64,000 bases of DNA, taken from positions 29,588,005-29,652,004 of the forward strand of contig OZ029917.1 in NCBI GenBank assembly GCA_964023275.1, read 5' to 3'. Within the stretch, counting starts at the first letter, position 1; each line of letters starts with the position of its first letter. Under the pieces are notes generated by a model. That model saw nothing but the letters and a program-made list of their open reading frames with translations. It had not been told where the DNA came from and searched no databases. This DNA comes from Norana najaformis. Its lineage: Eukaryota; Annelida; Clitellata; Crassiclitellata; Hormogastridae. Of the stretch, positions 56,003 to 64,000 are shown one piece after another. The translations under genes and the position numbers were made by a program.

Positions 56003-59000
56003 TCGTAATCGTAATCTTGAGATTTCTACAGCGCCCAACGAAAGCTAAGTCGCGGGAACCAGCTTATTCACAGGCGCTCAGTCAAAACAACATCGATAGG
56101 CAAAAGGGTTCGGTTCCAGGTCAAGATCCAGGAGTCAGGCAGTCAGACAGTCGGACGGCTACGGTGGATGCTGTTTGAAATTGAAGCGAGAAGAGAGATA
56201 AGGGGAAGAGGAAGAATCAGGATAAGATTTCTGGAAAAGAAGTGTTTTCAGTCTTGAGTGAAAGACCTGCGCAGAAACTGAAAGAGGTGAAGTGTTGGTG
56301 AGTTCGTATGATTGTCTAGACAACTGTCGCAATTCTGGCGGGAGTTTATTCCAAAGGGGTGGGGCAGCTATGGCTATGGAGCGATTTCCAAATTTTAAGG
56401 ATGAGGTGACGGGAGGGCGAAGAAGTGTTAGGACAGATGAGGAGCGGGTTGAACGGAGTGGTTGGATAGTAAATAATTGACGAAGATAGGAGGGTTGGGA
56501 GGATTGAAGTGTGTTGTAGGTGAGGGATAAGACTTTGTACTCTATTCGTTCTGGTATTTTAAGCCCGTGCAGTGATTTGAGAACAGGGGTGATGTGATGG
56601 TGTTTGGGAGTTTTGGTAACAGCACGAGCGAGAGCATTCTGGATAGCTTGTAGGCGGTTTATCTGGGTTGTGTCAATATTGAGGAAAAGTGAATTGCAGT
56701 AGTCAAGTTTTGCATGGACTATGGAAGTGGCAATGATAGATGCAGTTTTGAAGTCAAGAATAGGATGGATTCTGCAAAGGTCGTGGATATGTATAAAGCA
56801 AGAGATAGGTGATATGATCAGAAAAAGTAAGGTTCTGGTTGAAAATAACACCTAAATTACGGACAGAGGAGTTAGTATTAAAGGTGTGGGTGGAGGCAGA
56901 GTCCAGGCTGAGGGAGATAGAGGGGTCAGGAATTTTCTTGAGCTGGTCACGTAGGCCTATAAGTATGAATTCAGTTTTAGATGGGTTCAGGCATAAGAGA
57001 TTAGATGTCATCCAAGAGGAGATTTGTTTGACCACACAAAGAAGATGATCTGTAGACTCATTGAAACAATTTGGAGAGAAAGAGATGACTAGTTGGGTGT
57101 CATCAGCATAGAGGTGATGGTCAACGGAGGATGCTTTAATGATTGAACTGAGTGGGATAGTGTAGAGGATAAACAGAAGAGGTCCAAGAACGGAGCCTTG
57201 TGGAACTCTGCAAGTGAGAGAGCATGACTTAGAAGAGGCTTCCGAAGTTTTAAGAGAGAAAGAGCGGGAGGAGAGATAAGACTGTATCAATAGGAGAGCA
57301 GTGTCAGCAAAACCAAACCAGGTTGAAAGTCGGTGGAGTAAGATATTGTGATCTGTGGTGTCGAAGGCTGTAGAGATATCAAGGAGACAGAGGCAAGAAA
57401 CCTGTTGATGAGAAATGGCTGAAACAAGCTTGTTGTAGAGAGAATGTCAGCAGAGTTTCGGTTGAGTGGCGTTTAGTAAAACCAGACTGGTGTGGGTTAA
57501 TGAGTGAGTTAGAAGCTAAATAGTCATTGATTCGAGAGAGGACAATCCGTTCAGTTAATTTGGAGATGAAAGTCAGGTTAGAAACAGGCCGGTAGTTTAA
57601 AAGAATTTCCTTGTCAAGAGATGATTTCTTGAGAAAAGGGGTAACAAGAGAGTGTTTGAACAGTAGGGGGAAATTACCCGTAGATAAGAAGAGATTAACT
57701 ATTTTGGTAATGATTGGGACAAGGACAGCTGCACAGTCTTTCATTAAGGAGGTGGGTATAGGGTCAAGTTCGCACTGTTTGTTTGGAAGTGATTTTAACA
57801 GGTGTAATATTTCAAACTCTGAAGTGGGTTGAAAGACTGATAATGAGGATCGAGGTGGGGAGTCATGAGTGGGGGAGGGAGCATCATCAGGTTGGTTATT
57901 GGTGGCTTTGGGGAGGAGAGATTGAAGAGAGAGATGGAGGGTATTAATTTTGTTCAAAAAAAAGAACAGAACAAGTCAGCTATTGAAGAAGACGGAAGAG
58001 AATTTGGAAGTGGGATAGATGAGTTCCGATGGAGGAGTTGGTTTATGGTTTTCCAGAGAAGGCGAGGGCTAGAGGATTGAGAACGAACTAGTGAGGAGTA
58101 AAATCTCTGCTTAGCTGCAGTAAGAAGGTGATGGTATTTATTTGTAGCAGATTTAAGGGCAGAGGGAAGTTGAGGATCCCTGGTGCATTTGTAGGCATGC
58201 TCAAGGCATCGCTGGAAAGATTTGAAGGCCTGGAGATAGGAATTGAACCAAGGATTGTTAGAGTGAGAACGGGATTTGGTAATAATAGGAGCATGCTTGT
58301 CGAGGAGAGTGGAAAGAGTGGTGTTATAGGAAGAGAGAAGGTCATCCAGGGAGGAGGGTGGATTTAAAATGAGGTCAGAACAGGAAATATCTTGTATGAA
58401 GGCTTCAATATTTATTGAACTGATGCGACGAAAAGAATGAAAGACAGGATCAGGACGTGGTGTCGTAAGAATGTTAAGATATGTAAAGATGGGGTAATGA
58501 TCAGATGGTGTGTCAAAAGAAAAAGATATATCAGGTGATAGAGTGGAGAATGATGATGTGATAATAAGGTCAAGTGTGTGATTGTGAATGTGGGTGGGGA
58601 ATTTGACATGTTGAACCAGATTAGTTGAGGACAATAGGGTGAGGAATTCAGAAGCAAATGTGTCAGAGGGGTTATCAACATGTATGCTGAAGTCACCTGT
58701 AATCAGAAATTCATGACGTGTAGTGGCGGCAGTAGAGAGAAGGGTGGTAAATTCTTTCAAGAAGACCGATGGAGGACTTCAATATGAAGAGGAGGATGGA
58801 GGGCGATATACAATAAAGATAGTCAGATTTGTGTGAGGAAGTTTAAGAGTAATTGATGCACATTCAAAAGAGTGGAAACAGTAACCAGGGGAGTCTAAAA
58901 CTGTGGTAGGTTCTCGGGTGAGAAAGGCAATACCACCGCCAGTTGGATTTTTATGAGAAGGGCTAGATGGTTTGCAGGGACGAGGTGTACTGTAAAGATG

Positions 59001-59823
59001 GTAGCCAGGAGGAATACAGTCTCCATATTGAGCAAGAGTGGTGTTTAAATTAAACCAGGTTTCAGATAAGGCAAATATGTCAGGCGGGTGAGAAGAGAGG
59101 GCTAAATCACTGATTTCTTGGGAATGTGCAGGATGTAGTAATGATCGAATATTTAGCGTGCAAAGTAAGAAGCGGCTGTTGTCAGTATTTTGAGTATTGT
59201 AGAGGATGCTGGAGGAAGAAATTCTGGAAGGAGGAGGATAGGTAGGAGGTCAGGCAGGAGGGCATGAATAAAAATTTAGTGGGCCAGGATTTGGGTGGAT
59301 GTCCCCGGAAAGCAGGATTAGTATGTTGATGGTATGGCGGGTGAGGTGCTGCGGTGGTCGCCTGAGAGATGAAGTTAGGAAGAACGATAAAGGAATAAAA
59401 CACATACGTCCATACTGCATAGTCGTTGTGCCAAATTGGGCGCAGTAAGAATGTTTGGCTGTAGGAACAATGTAGGGCAAGCGGGTGTGGAAGGGTTGGC
59501 AACTAATATGGAAGGCGATCATGAAACATAGACCGAAAATAAGAACAATGATTGAATTGTACATCTAAGATGACGTGGCAGTTTGATGAAGCTAAAATGG
59601 GGGAAGGTAAAGACGCAGGCGAATGAGTGCAAAAAGGATAAAAATTAGGCGAATCTTAAGTTGATAAAAGGTTGAAACAAATAGGAACAAACTCATCAAA
59701 GACAGAGCATAAATCCGGTAAGAAAGGAAAATTAAAAAATTCAGAAAAGACTCTCGAAAAGTTAGAAAATATAGATTTGAGAAATAAAGCGCAGACGCTG
59801 TGACACTGGTTCCCTACTTGTCA
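56003..59823 (-). mobile_element. LINE 'A' full-length copy 2 (L2-like)
   Basis: A 3.82 kb minus-strand copy, colinear with 23171-27011. It has the leader with SGDIHPNPGP (2A-like, about 59280-59310), endonuclease LITGDFSIHVDNPSDTFASE and DHYPIFTYL (57954-58760), [42 protein letters not shown] and [13 protein letters not shown] (YADD at about 57099-57110), and C-terminal blocks PPLWNKLPPELRQLSRQSYE. Possible 5 bp duplication GCGAA (55998-56002, 59824-59828). A handful of frameshifts, e.g. around 57430 and between 56750 and 56850, disrupt the frame. Encoded endonuclease segments are almost identical to copy 1. Confidence 0.93.
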
Positions 59824-59828
59824 GCGAA

Positions 59829-60155
59829 GTGGTGATGTGAACAGAAACTGCCAAAGGCTCTGGATTATGATACATCGAGCTGGTTAGAACTTTTGTCGAC
59901 ACCTTCATCATCAAATTATTACAGAAGATCAATTGAAAATGGGATCGAAGTTGGCTACAAACTTTGCAAGAAACTGTCGGTGAATGTTCTCGAGAATTTT
60001 CACGTCAATCCCTTAGAGTTTGGGAAAAGTTGTCCATCTTGTTTGGTTCATCACTGAATGACACAAAATTGGGGTAAAGTGCAGCAAACTCTATAATTTG
60101 TCCAAAAATTTGTCCAAAGAAAGAGGTCAAGAAATGAGCATGAATACTAGAGAGA
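59829..60155. other. Possible exon-like sequence, unrecognised
   Basis: One plus-strand frame reads SSWLELLSTPSSSNYYRRSI, ENGIEVGYKLCKKLSVNVLE and NFHVNPLEFGKSCPSCLVHH without a stop. I do not recognise it and see no clear splice borders. Confidence 0.2.
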
Positions 60156-60321
60156 TAGCATCATCATCATCATCGTGATCCATGGGCCGAGAGCCCGTAG
60201 GTGTCCACTGCATGCATTGTCACTTGTCTCCACAGTTCCCGATCTTGTGCTGTTCTTATCAAGGCGTGCAAGTCTTGCTTACACCAATCCCTTATATCAT
60301 CTGTCCACTCCCTGTTAGCAT
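60156..60321 (-). mobile_element. Short retroelement with (TGA)n tail, second copy
   Basis: 60162-60315 carries an ATC-run and GAGCCCGTAGGTGTCC, matching 21265-21417 in layout (reversed tail then conserved core then TCATCTGTCCACTCC). TAGCAT at 60156-60161 and 60316-60321 may be a short target duplication. Confidence 0.6.
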
Positions 60322-61689
60322 AAGTCTAATATAAAATTCATTAGTTAGTGCTGGCCATAGGTAGTTTAACTAAGACCTGATATGAACATTTCATTTTATA
60401 CAAGCACTATATCTTTATTATAATAGAAACAACTCTTTCATGATGTGCTCTGCCATGGTACAGTCAGACAAAACATATATTAGCTGTAAGTGATGTAAGT
60501 AATGCTTGTAATCAAGTGATGTCCAGCAGAAGATCACTGCTCGGCACACCTCTCTACTGCTTATTAGTGAATGAGTTAATGAAATAGGAAGTAAAGAGGG
60601 TCTCCACAGTTCTCATGCATTGTAAGCCACTGCAACCAGGGAATAGAATCAACTATCAATCCCTCTTCAAAGCCATGGAGATCTACTGTAAATAATAGAA
60701 TCTATATTTGGATCTCCATGCTAAAGCTGAAATCTACCATTACCTTGTGGCTCCAAATCACACTGTGCCTCCAATTCTGACAGATGCATGACCTTGCTCA
60801 CATAATTTTTATAATGATAATAACAATTATTATAACTTTATTGAAGCTGCTAAGTGCTATATGTCATAACAGCTTACAGCTTTGTTATGTAATCTATATT
60901 TGAAGTTACACACAAAAACAGTTTTTGCACAAACATAAATGCTAATTGTCAATAACACCAAGCCCATAAAATGTTTGTAAAATAAAGCTGAAAAAAATTA
61001 TGTGAAATGTAAGAGAAATTGCACCTGCCAGATACGCTGGCCACGAAAAACATACAGTTGTTGATAAGCATCAAGGAGCTGGACTCTGTTATGTCATCCC
61101 AGGCTGCCAATGAAGATCTTCCTAAACCATAGCAACAAGCAACAAATTTTAAAAAATTGAGATTTGATTTTGTTAAAACAGACTAAAGAGAGAAATTGTT
61201 AAATGGAAACATATCATCTTTTTATTGATCCCAGATTTCAGTGCATAAACAAATGAACTATTTATTAGTCATCGAGTGGCAGCTTTATACAATGCTGGTA
61301 GGTGCTGTGAATGAATTAATAAATTAAATTGTTTACTAATTTAGCAACAAATTTCAAAACACAGTATCAAATAATGTACTAAGGCTGGCTGGTATGACTA
61401 GGCAATCTGAACAGTGTCAAGCCCCACTGAATACTGGAATGCCCTTTTCAGACTGAATTTTTAAAGGCAGTTTTCAATTTTAATATTGATACTAGGTTGA
61501 CAAATATTTTATAATAAAAATAATTCTCATCAGTCATCCTTAATACTCATCCTCAATGAAATCCAGCTGCCAATAGTACATATCTTATCCAAACATTGCT
61601 GGAACTTTTGTAATGCTAACGGGGAGGGGTACACTAACACTTTGGAATGCAGTGTCATCACAATTTCAACACAAATCCCAGCTGAGGAA
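60322..61689. other. Mostly unassigned sequence
   Basis: 60800-60880 on the minus strand has the AGCACTTAGCAGCTTCAATAAAG plus ATT-rich form of a CR1/L2 3' tail. Nothing else recognised; no coding support. Confidence 0.35.
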
Positions 61690-62110
61690 GCATATGGATG
61701 GAAACATCATTTGAAAGTGATCGAATTGCCTACAGAAGAGCATGCAGTGTCTAACAAACTAATCATAACATCTTGACAGCAGTTCTACTGTAACCAGTGC
61801 GACATTGCCGAAACTTGTAAAGACTGATGGAGCATTATAAAAAACTGTTTCACTCTTTGAACAGTTCTTGCAATGTATCTAATAGCCTTGAGGACAAAAA
61901 GCTCTGTCTAGGGTTTTCAAATCTTTTTGGTGCTAAAATTTCTAACTTAAAATCTGTAATATCAAAGAGTAGCTCTGTGTCACACAGGGAAAAACTGTTT
62001 CCTGATGTTTGACATATCGGTAATGAGTTCTGTACCTTACCTTCCGTTACAATACAGCAAGTTGCTAGACTCACTGGCAGTGTTCCATTTAAGTCAGTGG
62101 TCACACCTGT
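61690..62110 (+). mobile_element. LINE B linker fragment
   Basis: Reads TDGALXKTVSLFEQFLQCI-like and SLEDKKLCLGFSNLFGAKIS, NLKSVISKSSS and GNEFCTLPSVTIQQVARLTG in shifting frames, matching 41570-41930 of the LINE B copy at about 80% by eye. It lacks both endonuclease and RT core. The sequence 62111-62447 after it is unassigned. Confidence 0.8.
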
Positions 62111-62443
62111 GGCAAGGTTTTATCCAGTCTGATGTCACCCAAGGTTTAAAGCTGCCCGATTGTCTGTATCAGTTTAGTGCAAAATCTTGCTTTCTCTGGC
62201 ATTGACAACAATGTTAACAGTTAAACTTTAAAGGACAGCTAAGCATCACTCCAACTGATTAAAGAAGACTCATTGAGACAAATGCCAGAAAGGGTGCTTG
62301 GAAACGAAAAGTAAAATTCAGCCGGGAATAACCTGTAACACGATTCTTATGAAATAATTAAAAACATCTAGAATGATCGCAGCTGTTGACATTTCATTTC
62401 ATCACTGCAATAGCCAGTAGGTCGCTACTTGTATTGTTTATAA

Positions 62444-63346
62444 ATATTGTGACAAACCGGGGGTGCTGAATCCCCTGTCGAGGCGCTGGTTCACTGCTAC
62501 CCTACCCGAAGGCTCCTTACCAGCGCCTATCTACTGCTAGCCCACGAGGTAAGGCTCTTGAGGTCCCCAAGAGGCTGAACGTGAAGTCAACCGATTGTCA
62601 ATCGCCTTTATTTCTCATGAAACAAATTAACCAGGACAATACAATTAGCGTCCAACTCAACTAGTCTTATATTAAAACATTAGCTCATTCACGTCATCAT
62701 CATCTCACCAGCTCGCCATCTCACCATACCACGTCATCCCTTTATGTAGACTGCCCCATGTCTTTGTGCGGGAGGGGCTCAGACACGGCCAAGTCTGCGT
62801 GCGGAAGGAGCTCAGACACACGAGTCCGCACGCTATGTCTGCCGGCGGGAGGAGGTCAGACACACGAGTCCGCACGCTATGTCTGCCGGCGGGAGGAGGT
62901 CAGACACGGCCAAGTCTGCGCTATGTCTGCCGGCGGGAGGAGGTCAGACACGGCCAAGTCTGCGCTATGTCTGCCGGCGGGAGGAGGTCAGACACGGCCA
63001 AGTCTGCGTGCGGGAGGAGCTCAGACACGCGTCCGCCGCTGTCTGCCGGCGGGAGGAGGTCGGACACGGCCAAGTCTGCGTGCGGGAGGAGCTCAGACAC
63101 ACGAGTCCGCACGCTATGTCTGCCGGCGGGAGGAGGTCAGACACACGAGTCCGCACGCTATGTCTGCCGGCGGGAGGAGGTCAGACACGGCCAAGTCTGC
63201 GCTATGTCTGCCGGCGGGAGGAGGTCAGACACGGCCAAGTCTGCGCTATGTCTGCGTGCGGGAGGAGCTCAGACACGCAGCCGCACGCTATGTCTGCCGG
63301 CGGGAGGAGGTCAGACACGGCCAAGTCCCCAAGTCCGCTACAATAT
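62444..63346 (-). mobile_element. Solo LTR related to the 16663-21129 element
   Basis: 62448-63342 begins TGTGACAAACCGGGGGTGC and ends CCGCTACA, flanked by ATAT (62444-62447, 63343-63346). Its start resembles TGTGGCGAACGGCGGTGC of the Ty3/Gypsy-type element, and both place a tandem array in the second half of the LTR. No internal coding remains, as expected of a solo LTR left by recombination. Orientation is inferred from that likeness. Confidence 0.7.
62760..63331. repeat. 44 bp GC-rich minisatellite
   Basis: Units ATGTCTGCCGGCGGGAGGAG.. start at 62835, 62879, 62923 and 62967 (period 44), with two endings (CACGGCCAAGTCTGCGCT and CACACGAGTCCGCACGCT) and shorter GTGCGGGAGGAGCTC variants mixed in. 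About thirteen units. Because 44 is not a multiple of three and the unit lacks stops, all three plus frames stay open for 450 bp or more; this is not evidence of protein. Confidence 0.95.
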
Positions 63347-63357
63347 TATCGTGTTGT

Positions 63358-64000
63358 AGTAATCATAATCGTAATCTCAAGATTTCCAGAGCGCCCAATG
63401 AAAGCTAAGTCGCGTGAACCAGCTTATTCACAGGTGCACAGACAAAACAAAATTGGTAGGCAAAAGGGTCAAGATCCAGGAGTCAGACAGGCAGACAGTA
63501 GTATGGTTATGGTGGATGATGCTTGAAATTCAAGCAAGAGAGATAAGGGGAACAGGAAGAATCAGGATAAGATTTTTTTAAAGAAAAAGAGTGGGTTGAA
63601 TGGAGTGAATGGATTGTAAATTGACAAAGATAGGAGGGTTGGGAGGGTTGGTATGTTATAGGTAAGGGATAGGATTTTGTACTCTATTCATTCAGATCTT
63701 TTAAGCCAGTGAAGTGATTTGAGAACAGGAGTTATGTGATGGAGTTTGAGAGTTTTGGTGACAGCATGAGCAAGAGCATTCTGGATAGCTTGAAGGTGGT
63801 TTATTTGAGTGGTATCTATATTGAGGAAAAGTGAATTGCAGTAGTCTAGTTTTGCATGGACTATGGATGTGGCAATGGTAGATGCAGTTTTGAAGTCAAG
63901 CATAGGGCAAATTCTGTGAAGGTCGCAGATATGCATAAAGCAAGAGCAGGAAATATGGGTGATACGATCAGAAAAGGTGAGGTTTTGGTCGAATATTACA
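63358..64000 (-). mobile_element. LINE A 3' fragment, runs off the window
   Basis: Starts with the reversed ATTACG/ATTATG tail and GAAATCTTGAG sequence, then minus-strand coding [40 protein letters not shown] and [15 protein letters not shown]. Diverged from copies 1 and 2. It begins 12 bp after the solo LTR. Confidence 0.88.

Noticed and set aside
62760-63331. CRISPR-like repeat array
   Set aside because: Units are contiguous with no unique spacers and the DNA is animal nuclear sequence.
62758-63526. Three overlapping long open frames of about 200 codons
   Set aside because: They arise from a stop-free 44 bp repeat read in three frames; no start context, domain or conservation supports a protein.
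1-64000. tRNA, rRNA or other structured RNA genes
   Set aside because: None noticed by eye; a covariance-model search would be needed to exclude them.

Overview
This 64 kb window is animal nuclear DNA, about 60% A+T, almost certainly from an invertebrate and probably a marine one. It has no operons, ribosome binding sites or bacterial genes. The bulk is transposable-element sequence: non-LTR retrotransposons of at least five families (CR1/L2/Jockey-like and RTE-like), hAT DNA transposons, Ty3/Gypsy-type fossils, and the internal rearrangements left by their insertion. The species cannot be named from sequence alone; 2A-like peptides in LINE leaders and a mixed CR1/L2/RTE load fit molluscs, echinoderms, hemichordates, cephalochordates or cnidarians.

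The only host gene I can support lies on the minus strand and runs through the first 40 kb. Three exons (39385-39613, 29593-29914, 5034-5176, in transcription order) have canonical AG/GT borders and compatible phases. They encode the end of a ZU5/UPA module followed closely by a Death domain, the layout of the ankyrin C-terminal half. Its introns of about 9.5 and 24.4 kb are filled with nested transposons. The 5' exons (ankyrin repeats, start of ZU5) and the end of the Death domain were not found.

Layout. 1-5 kb: LINE fragments, a 50 bp triplicate, a long inverted duplication and an RTE insertion. 6.8-12.6 kb: LINE fragments and a G-rich element sharing a tail with a LINE family. 12.6-27.5 kb: one minus-strand LINE ('E') interrupted by two RTE copies, a Ty3/Gypsy-type fossil, a short tailed element, an RTE scrap flanked by a 65 bp repeat, and a full-length L2-like LINE ('A'). 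30.5-38.6 kb: a second LINE ('E2') interrupted by an RTE copy that itself contains an L2-like LINE ('D'), and by a 3.9 kb hAT relic that itself contains a piece of LINE A. 40.5-47 kb: LINE B (with an RTE insertion and a mosaic templated insertion), then LINE D. 47-51 kb: an unclassified transposase-like element split by a hAT. 51-55 kb: an LTR-type fossil split by LINE G. 56-59.8 kb: a second full-length LINE A, inverted relative to the first. 60-64 kb: short repeats, a LINE B fragment, a solo LTR carrying a 44 bp minisatellite, and another LINE A 3' end.

Perfect or near-perfect target duplications date the nesting order: E, E2, B and G are oldest; RTE, hAT and LTR insertions came later; LINE A is among the youngest. 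A recurring theme is short sequence copied from nearby and pasted in direct or inverted orientation at LINE breaks. All family names (A-G) are local labels; positions are read by eye and boundaries without a target duplication are approximate.
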